From Candidatus Binatus soli (lineage in GTDB: Bacteria > Desulfobacterota > Binatia > Binatales > Binataceae), in contig DLMJ01000030.1 of the NCBI GenBank assembly GCA_002479255.1, forward strand, positions 62,001 to 126,000: a stretch of DNA of 64,000 nt, in the 5' to 3' direction. Position 1 is the first letter of the stretch. Every line of letters starts with the position of its first letter. The position numbers and the translations under genes are program-made. Below are positions 19,639 through 27,487 of the stretch, piece after piece. Under the pieces are notes generated by a model. That model did no database searches and was not told where the DNA came from. It saw only the letters and a program-made list of their open reading frames with translations.

Positions 19639-19989
19639 ATGCAGTCGGTGACCAAGGCCGGAGACAAACCCTTGGTCTGGCTGCACGGCGAGATCAAGAC
19701 ACCGCCATTTTCCAGAGAAGGCCGAATCGAGACAGGGGTGCTGCTGCGGCGTTTGCAACAGGGCGAGAATCTTTCCTTACCACATTCGCGGCCGATGGTT
19801 GCGATAGGAGCCCGGTGTCACGAACTGAGGGTCGTCGACCGATACGATACGTGGCGGATAGTGTATCGAACCGATCCAGACGCCATCGTGATAGTTGACG
19901 TGCTCAGCAAGAAAACTCGCCGAACGCCGCGTGAAGTGATCGACCGATGCAGGTCACGGTTGCGGCGGTACGACGAACTGGCCGGGTAG
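19639..19989 (+). CDS. RelE/ParE-superfamily toxin, phage Gp49-like
   Basis: A 116-residue basic protein of the HigB-2/phage-derived Gp49-like family, whose members cleave mRNA at the ribosome or otherwise inhibit growth. Recognisable segments are KPLVWLHGEIKTPPFS at the N-terminus, ARCHELRVVD and TWRIVYRTDPDAIVIVDVL in the core strands, and KKTRRTPREVI before the C-terminal helix. It starts beside a higA relic and is followed 10 bp later by an XRE antitoxin gene, toxin first, as in HigBA-type modules. Confidence 0.82.
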   Translation: MQSVTKAGDKPLVWLHGEIKTPPFSREGRIETGVLLRRLQQGENLSLPHSRPMVAIGARCHELRVVDRYDTWRIVYRTDPDAIVIVDVLSKKTRRTPREVIDRCRSRLRRYDELAG

Positions 19990-19999
19990 GCAATGAGCG

Positions 20000-20332
20000 A
20001 TGGAGAAGCGTAAAAGACAGCGATTGGAAAGCGCGGGATGGGTGGTCGGGAGCACCACCGATTTCCTCGGGCTCAGCGACGAGGAAGCTGCTCTGGTTGA
20101 GGTTAAGCTCGGCCTGGCAAGCGCGGTAAGAAAGCAAAGAAGCCGGCGCCGGATGACTCAGGCGCAGCTAGGCCGCTTGTTGGGTTCCAGCCAGTCGCGA
20201 GTGGCGAAAATGGAAGCTGCCGATCCTTCGGTCAGCATCGATCTGATGGTGCGATCCCTTCTGCGAATGGGCGCGAGCAGAAAAGACGTAGCTTCCTATA
20301 TCTCGATGCCAACGCCGCGACGGGCGGCGTAG
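20000..20332 (+). CDS. XRE-family antitoxin (HigA-like)
   Basis: A 110-residue DNA-binding protein. Residues about 50-75 form the helix-turn-helix (RMTQAQLGRLLGSSQSRVAK). The N-terminal part (TTDFLGLSDEEAALVEVKL) is typical of antitoxins paired with Gp49-like toxins. It neutralises the toxin and autoregulates the operon by family analogy. It starts 10 bp after the toxin stop. Direct repeat 2 begins 10 bp after its stop. Confidence 0.85.
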   Translation: MEKRKRQRLESAGWVVGSTTDFLGLSDEEAALVEVKLGLASAVRKQRSRRRMTQAQLGRLLGSSQSRVAKMEAADPSVSIDLMVRSLLRMGASRKDVASYISMPTPRRAA

Positions 20333-20342
20333 CGCAGACCCG

Positions 20343-20426
20343 AGTTGCCGCCGGCTGAAAAGAGGACCGCAGCAGCCGCGCGTCACGCAGCTCGCTTGCG
20401 GGGATGGACCTCGCGCTCGATTCTCG
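20343..20426 (+). repeat. direct repeat 2 flanking the toxin-antitoxin pair
   Basis: Second copy of 19461-19544, about 89% identical. On the minus strand it reads RIEREVHPRKRAA followed by a stop, so this copy preserves the natural end of a HigA-like gene whose body is absent. Confidence 0.8.
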
Positions 20427-20526
20427 GATTTCGGTCGAAGCTTCAGTGTATGTGAAGCATCCAATGGACGGCATCAAGCGCCGTGAGTGCCATCGACTGC
20501 CCGGCGGCTCTGAGAGCGCGTGCGCG

Positions 20527-21621
20527 CTACCCCTGGAAGCCGAGGCGGGAGGCGACCTGCGCCGCGGCGAGCGCCAGCGCCGGCGCCATCGGACCCATCA
20601 GCGCAAAGCGCGGATCGGTGGTCTGCCCGCGCACGTAGCGCACGTAGATTTGCTCGACGACGGTCGCAGTCTTCCAATGCGCCCACGCCCAGTAAAACGG
20701 GATGCCGCTCACGTCGCGGCCGGTGCGGCTCGAATAGCGATGCACCAGTTCGTCGCGGCTCATGAAGCCGGGCCGCAGCGTATGCGGCTCGCCGTGGGAG
20801 GTCACCAGCAGTTCCACCGGGTCGCTCTTCTCGCGCCAATAGCCAATCGCGATGCCGAGATCGACCAGCGGATCGCCGATGGTGGACATTTCCCAGTCGA
20901 ATACTCCGACTACCTCGCCGTGATTGACGGCGCCGAGCATGATGTTGTGCAGGTAGAAGTCGTTGTGCACGAGCACCGGCGGCGGCGACACCGGCATGTT
21001 GTCGAGAAACCAGGCGCCGAGCTTCTCCATCAGCGGCACTTCGCGCGTTTTGGCCTTCTCCCATCGCCCCATCCATCCGGTGATCTGGCGCTTTAAGAAT
21101 CCGTCGGGCTTGCCCAGCGAGCCAAGTCCAATCGCCGCGTAATCGACGTCGTGCAAATCGGCCAGCGTATCGATAAATCCTTCTGAGATTGCGCGAAACG
21201 TCGCCGGATCGGCGCCGAGCTCCACTGGCAGCGGCTCACGATTTTTGATGACGATCCCGGTGCGCCGTTCCATCACGAAAAATGGCGCGCCGACGATCGA
21301 CGCGTCGTCGCTGTAGAGCATCGCGCGCGGCGCCGGCTTGAAGACTTCCCACAGCCGCGAAAGCACCTTGTACTCCCGGCCCATGTCATGCCCGCCCACG
21401 GGCAGCGGCCCGAATGGCGGCCGGCGCATCACCCATTCGCGGTCGCCGAAGCGCAGCAGGTAGGTCAGATTCGACGATCCGCCGCGAAACTGCTGGACGG
21501 TCAGCGGCGCGTCGGCGCCGGGAATCTTGCCGCGCAAGTAGGCGGCGAGCTTTGCCCAGTCGAGTTGCTCCTCGTCGCGGACGTCGCCAAATTCGGGGAC
21601 GATTTCCACCGCTTCAGCCAT
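20527..21621 (-). CDS. phosphotransferase family protein (APH-like, acyl-CoA-dehydrogenase associated)
   Basis: A 364-residue APH/ACAD10-like kinase-fold protein. The N-terminal lobe has QFRGGSSNLTYLLRFGD and a basic strand (WVMRRPPFG); the catalytic loop is VHNDFYLHNIMLG and the metal motif VFDWEMSTIGDP. In human ACAD10/11 this domain is fused to an acyl-CoA dehydrogenase and phosphorylates hydroxyacyl-CoA; here the two are adjacent genes, with the acyl-CoA dehydrogenase ending 48 bp upstream. A 4-hydroxyacyl-CoA kinase-type role is plausible but not shown. Paralogue of the gene at 184. Confidence 0.87.
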   Translation of the reverse strand: MAEAVEIVPEFGDVRDEEQLDWAKLAAYLRGKIPGADAPLTVQQFRGGSSNLTYLLRFGDREWVMRRPPFGPLPVGGHDMGREYKVLSRLWEVFKPAPRAMLYSDDASIVGAPFFVMERRTGIVIKNREPLPVELGADPATFRAISEGFIDTLADLHDVDYAAIGLGSLGKPDGFLKRQITGWMGRWEKAKTREVPLMEKLGAWFLDNMPVSPPPVLVHNDFYLHNIMLGAVNHGEVVGVFDWEMSTIGDPLVDLGIAIGYWREKSDPVELLVTSHGEPHTLRPGFMSRDELVHRYSSRTGRDVSGIPFYWAWAHWKTATVVEQIYVRYVRGQTTDPRFALMGPMAPALALAAAQVASRLGFQG

Positions 21622-21669
21622 GTGCGCGACGCGGGACCATCCAGATCGCTTGCCGGATCACTTGCGAGC

Positions 21670-22860
21670 TCACTTGTACTTGCGCAGTTCGCGGCGAGCG
21701 ATGGTCATGCGATGCACTTCGTCGGGGCCGTCCGCGATTCGGAGCGAGCGGCTGTCGCGCCACATCCGCGCAATCGGGATGTCGTCGCTGACGCCGGCCG
21801 CGCCGAACACCTGGATGGCGCGATCGAGCACGATCATCACCATGTTCGCGCACATCACTTTAATCATCGAGATCTCGTTGCGCGCTTCGCGCTTGCCCAC
21901 GGTGTCCATCTTCCACGCCGCATGCATCACCATCAGGCGGCATGAGTCGATCTCGATTCGCGAGTTGGCGATCCACTCCTGGATGTTGGCCTTGTCGGCG
22001 AGGAAGCTGCCGTGCGTGAAGCGCGTGTTCGCCCGCTTGCACATCAGTTCGAGCCCTCGTTCGGCGACCCCGATGATTCGCATGCAGTGGTGGATGCGTC
22101 CCGGGCCCAGCCGCGCCTGCGCGATTGCGAAGCCGCCGCCTTCCTCGCCGAGTACGTTGGTCAGCGGCACGCGGCAGTCCTTGTAAATTATCTCGCAATG
22201 CCCGCCGCCGCCGGAGTGGCCCATCACCGGCACGGGGCGAATCAGGTTGAATCCGGGAGTGTCGGTCGGAACGATTATCTGGCTGGCGCGGCGATGCGGC
22301 GCCGCGTCGGGGTCCGTCACGACCATCGCGATCGCGAAGCTCGAGCCAATCCCATTGGACGTGAACCACTTGTGGCCATTGATCACGTAGTCGTCGCCGT
22401 CGCGAACGGCGCGGGTCTTGAGCTGGGTCGGATCGGATCCCGCAGTATCCGGCTCGGTCATCGAGAAGCAGGTGCGCATCTCGCCGTCGAGACACGGCTG
22501 GAGCCATTTCTTTTTCTGCTCGGGGGTGCCGAACTCGGTCAGGATTTCCATGTTGCCGGTATCGGGCGCCATGCAGTTGAACGCGCGCGCGCCAATCGGG
22601 CTGCGGCCCATCAGCTCGCACAGGGGAGCGTACTCGTAATTCTTGAGACCGGCGCCGAATTTTTCGTCGGGCAGAAAGAGGTTCCAAAGACCCTCGGCCT
22701 TGGCTTTTTTGCGGACATCCTTGAGGCATTGGGGCTCGGCATGTCCACTCTCGCCCATCTCGCGCTGAACTTCCTTTTCGATGGGAAAGACGTACTGGTC
22801 CATGAAGTCGGAGACACGCTTGCGCAACTGTTCGGTTTTGGGGGTCAGCGAAAAGTCCAT
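21670..22860 (-). CDS. acyl-CoA dehydrogenase family protein
   Basis: A 396-residue flavoenzyme oxidising acyl-CoA thioesters. FAD/substrate signature segments are TCFSMTEPDTAGSDPTQL and GHKWFTSNGIGS; the C-terminal domain contains QVFGAAGVSDDIPIARMWRD, the second family signature, ending in HRMTIARRELRKYK. The start ATG at 22860 (MDFSLTPKTEQL) has GAGG 6 nt upstream; the frame is open to 22896. It is probably co-transcribed with the downstream APH-like gene, matching the ACAD10/11 pairing. Confidence 0.93.
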   Translation of the reverse strand: MDFSLTPKTEQLRKRVSDFMDQYVFPIEKEVQREMGESGHAEPQCLKDVRKKAKAEGLWNLFLPDEKFGAGLKNYEYAPLCELMGRSPIGARAFNCMAPDTGNMEILTEFGTPEQKKKWLQPCLDGEMRTCFSMTEPDTAGSDPTQLKTRAVRDGDDYVINGHKWFTSNGIGSSFAIAMVVTDPDAAPHRRASQIIVPTDTPGFNLIRPVPVMGHSGGGGHCEIIYKDCRVPLTNVLGEEGGGFAIAQARLGPGRIHHCMRIIGVAERGLELMCKRANTRFTHGSFLADKANIQEWIANSRIEIDSCRLMVMHAAWKMDTVGKREARNEISMIKVMCANMVMIVLDRAIQVFGAAGVSDDIPIARMWRDSRSLRIADGPDEVHRMTIARRELRKYK

Positions 22861-22972
22861 TTCGATCCTCGCGAGGTCCGGTGATTTGTATCGCAACAGG
22901 TAACCCAGATCGCCAATAAATGAAAGCGATCGCGAATTGGGCCGATGGCCCGCGACGACGGGCGCCGCGAGG

Positions 22973-23713
22973 CTACGCGCCGGGTTTGCGCATCACGTAA
23001 AAGACGTATCCGTAGGCGCCGTGATACGCGCGGAAGAGATCGTACTCGCGATCCGCCTCGTCGAGGGTTGCGAGGACCTCGCGATCGCCGGCGTACTTTT
23101 TCCTCAGCTCCGCAACCCGCATCTCGCCCGGCCCGTAGTAGTTGTGCCAGTCCTGCACTGGAAACACGAACCGGCCGGCGTCCACGTACCCCGCTTCCGC
23201 AACAATCTGGCAGTTGCGCTCGATCGATCCCATGCCGGGATAGCTTCGCGCCCAAAATGCAACCGCTTCGGCGGGCGGATCGGGCGCCAACCACGTCAGT
23301 TCGGAGACGGCGATCCATCCGCCGGGCTTGAGGAACCGCCGCCACGCGCCAAGGCCGGCGGCGAATCCCGCGATATAGATGGCGCCCTCCGACCAGATCA
23401 GATCGAACGACGCGTCGGCGAAATCCATATCGAACATCGAAGTGTTGATCGTCGTCACCTGCGGGATAACTCCAGCCGCGCGGGCGCGTTCGGTCAGTTC
23501 ATCGAGGAATCGCTGGCGGACATCGACCGCCACAATCCGGCCGCCGGTGGCGCGTGCAAGCTCTATAGTCTGCGCGCCGGGACCGCATCCGACGTCCAGA
23601 ATTCGCGGACGCGCCGGCAGCCCGCGGACCAGGCCGAGCGCGCGCAGCGTTGTCTCGGGGGAGCCGGGGGCCTGTCGCGGCAGGCCCTCGGTCAACTCGC
23701 GGAAGATACTCAT
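22973..23713 (-). CDS. class I SAM-dependent methyltransferase
   Basis: A 246-residue Rossmann-fold methyltransferase. Motif I is ILDVGCGPGAQTIELA, with the acidic end of strand 2 in GRIVAVDV; WSEGAIYIAGF and FLKPGGWIAVSELTWL are the usual post-I and motif III regions. ATG 23713 (MSIFRELTEGLP) is preferred; the frame opens further to a TTG at 23752. Substrate not identifiable; a small-molecule or lipid methyltransferase is likeliest. Confidence 0.85.
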   Translation of the reverse strand: MSIFRELTEGLPRQAPGSPETTLRALGLVRGLPARPRILDVGCGPGAQTIELARATGGRIVAVDVRQRFLDELTERARAAGVIPQVTTINTSMFDMDFADASFDLIWSEGAIYIAGFAAGLGAWRRFLKPGGWIAVSELTWLAPDPPAEAVAFWARSYPGMGSIERNCQIVAEAGYVDAGRFVFPVQDWHNYYGPGEMRVAELRKKYAGDREVLATLDEADREYDLFRAYHGAYGYVFYVMRKPGA

Positions 23714-23858
23714 CGCGAACGGGATACTGCCGCCGGACGCGGGGGAACTCAAACGCCCGGACTATCAGTCACGCGGCTTGTCGGCGGCAAAACGCAACCG
23801 AACGTGCGTTGCGCGCGTACGCGTCGGGAGCCCAGCTCTGGTTCGTAGCCGGCATGTA

Positions 23859-23872
23859 TTTAACTATAGTTA
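23859..23872. promoter_or_regulatory. 14-bp perfect palindrome, possible operator
   Basis: TTAACTATAGTTAA is a perfect AT-rich palindrome in an otherwise GC-rich gap, about 145 bp upstream of the methyltransferase start. Its form fits a TetR-, MarR- or ArsR-type operator, but no regulator gene is adjacent. Confidence 0.35.
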
Positions 23873-24000
23873 ATCATCGCCGCGATGCAACAGCTTTGTT
23901 GTCTCACATATGGACCCCGCGCGCGTGCAAGGGCGAGGAACGGCTGAGGGGAAACGGGTTGCGGTCATATTCGTTCGGGCTAGTAGCCCGGATAAAGTGC

Positions 24001-24585
24001 TTATCTCTTGCGCCGAGGCGTCCGTTTATTCTGCGGCGACTGGGGCGTCGTTTGGTTCCCGGGCTTCTCAGATGCGAGCGGTTCACGAGAATAGATTGTC
24101 AACTGTTCCTCGGGATCGGTGGCCTGATATTCGCGTTCGGTCGGGGCCTCCATTTCCTCGGGCAGGGTCCATTGTTGATCGAACGGCGCAATGGTGGTTC
24201 CTTCACCCCAGCCGCCTCTGGCGCGATGGAGCCCTTGCTGGCAGTCGACGCAGTACGATGCGAAGGGGATCGCCATCAGACGCTCGATCGGAATTGCGCC
24301 GCCGCATTTGAGGCATCGGCCGTACTTGCCTGCGTCAAGCCGTGCGAACGCCTCATCGAGGTACCTGAGTTTCTCTTCCGCGCGCGCGATCAGTCCGGCG
24401 TGAGTTTCGACCTCTGCGGTCGTGCGCGCCGACTCCATCTCGTCCTCGGGCTCTAACTCCTGCTCTTGCTCCTGATCTCTTCGGAGGTGTCTTATTCTCT
24501 GCTGGGCTTCGTTTCGGAGCCGGGTCAGCAATTCTCGAAGCATCTCGCGGCCGTCGGTCCGGTCGGTCTTTAATTCGTCACTCAT
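24001..24585 (-). CDS. TraR/DksA family zinc-finger protein
   Basis: A 194-residue protein with a long acidic N-terminal helical region (residues about 15-85) and a C4 zinc finger: Cys91-x2-Cys94 in GRCLKCGGAIPIERL and Cys112-x2-Cys115 in YCVDCQQG. This is the DksA/TraR fold that inserts a coiled coil into the RNA polymerase secondary channel or serves general stress control. The C-terminal tail beyond the finger (about 75 residues, charged, ending RTPRRKR) is longer than in E. coli DksA. GGAGAGAG precedes the ATG. Confidence 0.85.
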   Translation of the reverse strand: MSDELKTDRTDGREMLRELLTRLRNEAQQRIRHLRRDQEQEQELEPEDEMESARTTAEVETHAGLIARAEEKLRYLDEAFARLDAGKYGRCLKCGGAIPIERLMAIPFASYCVDCQQGLHRARGGWGEGTTIAPFDQQWTLPEEMEAPTEREYQATDPEEQLTIYSREPLASEKPGNQTTPQSPQNKRTPRRKR

Positions 24586-24914
24586 CTTGCCACTCTCTCC
24601 GATGCCGGCTTTCTCTCACTCCGGAAGCGCCGGAGCGTGCCGCTGTTTTTCTTCTCGCACTTCCCTTGACTAAAGTGTGTGATTGGAATCGTTGAATGGA
24701 CCATCCGCCTGACTCGATTCGTTATTTTACTCCATTATCCAAGCGAGGGTTCCGAATGATCGCTCCTTAACGTCACGTACGGAACACCTGCTGCGGCAGT
24801 TGCCCCAAAAGCGATCCTGCGGTCACCCCCGAATCGGACACGGGTGGTAGAATGCGTAGAGGAAACGTGTCGTGCTCTACTGAATTACAAGAGCACTCAA
24901 GGGAGATATTCATC
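24586..24914. other. intergenic promoter region
   Basis: About 330 bp between divergent genes. It must contain promoters for the DksA-like gene and the DUF2267 gene. A TTGACT word occurs near 24666, but no convincing -10 partner is visible at standard spacing. CACCC/GGGTG arms near 24826-24846 make a small inverted repeat just before the DUF2267 gene. Nothing else seen. Confidence 0.4.
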
Positions 24915-25346
24915 ATGCAAGATCAGGCATTCTTCAAAGATGTGATGGGGCGCATCGGATGTGACCTGCGTCGCGCGGAGGGGCTGACTTTCGCGGTCTT
25001 CCAGGAACTGCGCGATCGGATCACGCCGAATGAAGCGTTGCATGTCAACGCGCAACTCCCCAAGCGCCTCAAGATGATGTCTCTGGAGCACCCCGATCGC
25101 AAGGTCCATCGCGTCAGCGGGGATCAGTTCATATGGGAAGTGCGCCGGATGGCCGGACTCAGCGATGATGCGGAAGCGGAACGTGCGGTATCGGCCGTTT
25201 TCGCGGGATTGCAGAGGCTGCTCAGCAGCCCGACAGGCCAGGAAGGCGAGGCGTGGGACGTGATGAGCCAGCTTCCCAAGGACCTGAAGAAGCTGTGGGT
25301 CGAGGCGCAGCGCCAGCATCAGACGGTCAATCCATCCGGGGTCTAG
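24915..25346 (+). CDS. DUF2267 domain protein
   Basis: A 143-residue protein spanning one DUF2267 module (FFKDVMGRIGCDLRRAEGLT; AVFAGLQRLLSSPTGQEGEA; VMSQLPKDLKKLW). The ATG at 24915 (MQDQAFFKD) is preferred because GGGAG lies upstream; the frame opens at 24852. The family is small, helical and uncharacterised. In many genomes it lies in stress clusters with BON, Hsp20 and phosphoribosyltransferase genes, and the same occurs here: a BON protein starts 11 bp after its stop. Confidence 0.85.
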   Translation: MQDQAFFKDVMGRIGCDLRRAEGLTFAVFQELRDRITPNEALHVNAQLPKRLKMMSLEHPDRKVHRVSGDQFIWEVRRMAGLSDDAEAERAVSAVFAGLQRLLSSPTGQEGEAWDVMSQLPKDLKKLWVEAQRQHQTVNPSGV

Positions 25347-25356
25347 GCGCGTTTCA

Positions 25357-26088
25357 ATGCCTGAATCAGCGGAAATCGTGCGCGAGGTTCATGCGGCTCT
25401 GCAACGCGATCCGCGCGTCGACCTTCGTCGGCACCCGATTGTTGTCGAATGCGAACCCGACGGAAGCGTTGTCCTTCAGGGCGAAACCGAAAGTCTTGCC
25501 GCCAAGAAGATCGCGCTGGAACTGGCGGCTTCGATTCGTGGCTCGAGAGGAATCGTCGACAGGCTCCGCGTCGCTCCGGCGCAACCGATGGGTGATGGCG
25601 CGATTCGGGATCACCTGCGCGCTGCGATGCTGCAGGAAGGAGATTTCATTGGCTGCAGGATTCAAACTGCCGAAGAGCGCCGCGCGAGAGCCGCCGTCGA
25701 GGCTGCCGCCGACCGAGGCAACTATATCGAGATCGCAGTCGCCGACGGAGTCGTGACGCTCAATGGCCAGGTCGAAAGCCTGTCGCACAAGCGTGTCGCG
25801 GGACTGCTCGCATGGTGGGTCCCGGGCACTCGCGACGTCGTAAACGGGATCGAGGTTAAGCCCTCCGAGGACGACAACGACGACGAGATCACCGCCACGG
25901 TCGCGATGGCTTTGGAAATGGATCGCCTGGTCAGCGCCGACTCGATCAAGGTCAGCACGCGCAACTCGGTGGTGACTCTCGAGGGCGTGGCGCCCAACCG
26001 CCGGCAGGCGGAGATGGCCGAAGCGGACGCCTGGTACGTCTTCGGCGTCGATGGCGTCATCAACCATCTGCGCGCCGCTCAAGAGTAG
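25357..26088 (+). CDS. BON domain protein (three BON repeats)
   Basis: A 243-residue protein with three BON modules: about residues 10-75, 85-165 and 168-243. Each shows the BON core of a short helix followed by a Gly-containing strand pair (VVLQGETESLAAK; VVTLNGQVESLSHKRVAGLL; VVTLEGVAPNRRQAEMAEA). BON domains bind phospholipid or membranes, as in OsmY. There is no signal peptide, so it is predicted cytoplasmic, unlike OsmY. It is in an apparent operon with DUF2267 upstream and the hydrolase-phosphoribosyltransferase 20 bp downstream. Confidence 0.87.
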   Translation: MPESAEIVREVHAALQRDPRVDLRRHPIVVECEPDGSVVLQGETESLAAKKIALELAASIRGSRGIVDRLRVAPAQPMGDGAIRDHLRAAMLQEGDFIGCRIQTAEERRARAAVEAAADRGNYIEIAVADGVVTLNGQVESLSHKRVAGLLAWWVPGTRDVVNGIEVKPSEDDNDDEITATVAMALEMDRLVSADSIKVSTRNSVVTLEGVAPNRRQAEMAEADAWYVFGVDGVINHLRAAQE

Positions 26089-26108
26089 CCGCATACAGGA
26101 AGACAACC

Positions 26109-27470
26109 ATGGAGCGACAACATCCAGATGAGCAGGCAAGGATTCCCTCTGATTCGATCCTGCTCGAAGGCACGCTGACCGTACCCCAAGGCGCTAAAGG
26201 TATCGTGCTCTTCGCGCATGGAAGCGGCAGCAGCAGGCTGAGCCCGCGCAATACTTATGTCGCGAAGGCGCTGCAGAAAGCGGGCATCGGCACCCTGCTC
26301 TTCGATCTTCTCACCGAGGATGAGGCCGCCGATCGCGAGAATGTTTTCGATATCGATTTTCTCGGCCATCGCCTCGTCGATGCGACCAGATGGCTCCGCT
26401 CGCAAGCGAAATTCGCGAAATATCCGATCGGATATTTCGGCGCGAGCACCGGCGCCGCCGCCGCGCTGGCCGCCGCAGCACGCGATCCCTCGATCAGGGC
26501 GGTCGTTTCGCGAGGAGGCCGCCCGGACCTGGCGATGAAATGCCTTCATCGGGTGAAGGCCCCCACTCTTCTCATCGTTGGCGGCGACGATAGCCCGGTT
26601 ATCGAAATGAACCAGGAGGCGTTCGAAAGACTCAGATGCGAGAAGGCGATGACGATCGTTCCAGGCGCGACTCATCTGTTCGAAGAGCCGGGAACTCTCG
26701 AGGAAGTTGTGAGGTTGGCGCGCGATTGGTTTGCGAAATATCTGACAGCGGACGCGGCGGAGAAAGCGGCGTCAGCCGATTGTCCCGACGACGATGAGGA
26801 CATCGTGTTCGCTGACCGTGTCGACGCGGGCCGCAAACTCGCCGCGCGCCTGCTGAAATACAAAGATCAGCAGCCGGTAGTTTTGGCTGTGCCGCGCGGC
26901 GGCGTGCCGGTCGCCTTCGAGGTCGCGCGCGCGCTCAACGCACCGCTCGACGTAATAATCGTTCGCAAGCTCGGTGCGCCCGGGCAGCCGGAGTTGGGCG
27001 TCGGAGCGGTGGTGGACGGCGATCATCCTGAGACGATTCTCAATCGCGAAGTGATGAGCGCGCTGCGAGTTTCGCGCGCCTATCTTGAACGCGAGATTCA
27101 CGACCAACTGAAGGAAATCGATCGGAGAAATCTCCTGTACCGCGCCGGACGTGCGCGCATCGAACTCAAGAATCGCACCGTGATCGTCGTCGATGATGGA
27201 ATCGCGACCGGCGGATCGATACGCGCCGCGCTGCGCGGAATCCGGCAACAGGCGCCCAAGAAAGTTGTGCTCGCAGTTCCGGTCGGACCCGCCGATACCA
27301 TCGCGTCGCTCCGCGACGAAGCGGACGAAATCGTATGCTTGAGTACGCCGCCGACGTTCTTCGGAATCGGCGAATTCTACAGTGATTTTCATCAGTTGGC
27401 GGATGCCGAAGTTATCCGCCTGCTGGAACTCGCACGGCCAGAGCGGCCATCCGCCCAGGCGCAGCGCTAA
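26109..27470 (+). CDS. alpha/beta hydrolase - phosphoribosyltransferase fusion
   Basis: A 453-residue two-domain cytoplasmic protein. Residues about 10-215 are a dienelactone-hydrolase-like alpha/beta hydrolase (VLFAHGSGSSRLSP; GYFGASTGAAAALAAA as nucleophile elbow, where the nucleophile would be the Ser in GAST; catalytic His in PGATHLFEEPG). Residues about 235-440 are a type I phosphoribosyltransferase (VPRGGVPVAFEVA; PRPP loop VIVVDDGIATGGS). Fusions of these two domains are known, for example Rv0571c of the M. tuberculosis DosR regulon, there with the phosphoribosyltransferase first. Substrate unknown. Next gene starts 18 bp downstream. Confidence 0.88.
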   Translation: MERQHPDEQARIPSDSILLEGTLTVPQGAKGIVLFAHGSGSSRLSPRNTYVAKALQKAGIGTLLFDLLTEDEAADRENVFDIDFLGHRLVDATRWLRSQAKFAKYPIGYFGASTGAAAALAAAARDPSIRAVVSRGGRPDLAMKCLHRVKAPTLLIVGGDDSPVIEMNQEAFERLRCEKAMTIVPGATHLFEEPGTLEEVVRLARDWFAKYLTADAAEKAASADCPDDDEDIVFADRVDAGRKLAARLLKYKDQQPVVLAVPRGGVPVAFEVARALNAPLDVIIVRKLGAPGQPELGVGAVVDGDHPETILNREVMSALRVSRAYLEREIHDQLKEIDRRNLLYRAGRARIELKNRTVIVVDDGIATGGSIRAALRGIRQQAPKKVVLAVPVGPADTIASLRDEADEIVCLSTPPTFFGIGEFYSDFHQLADAEVIRLLELARPERPSAQAQR

Positions 27471-27487
27471 ACGCCCGCATTCGACGC

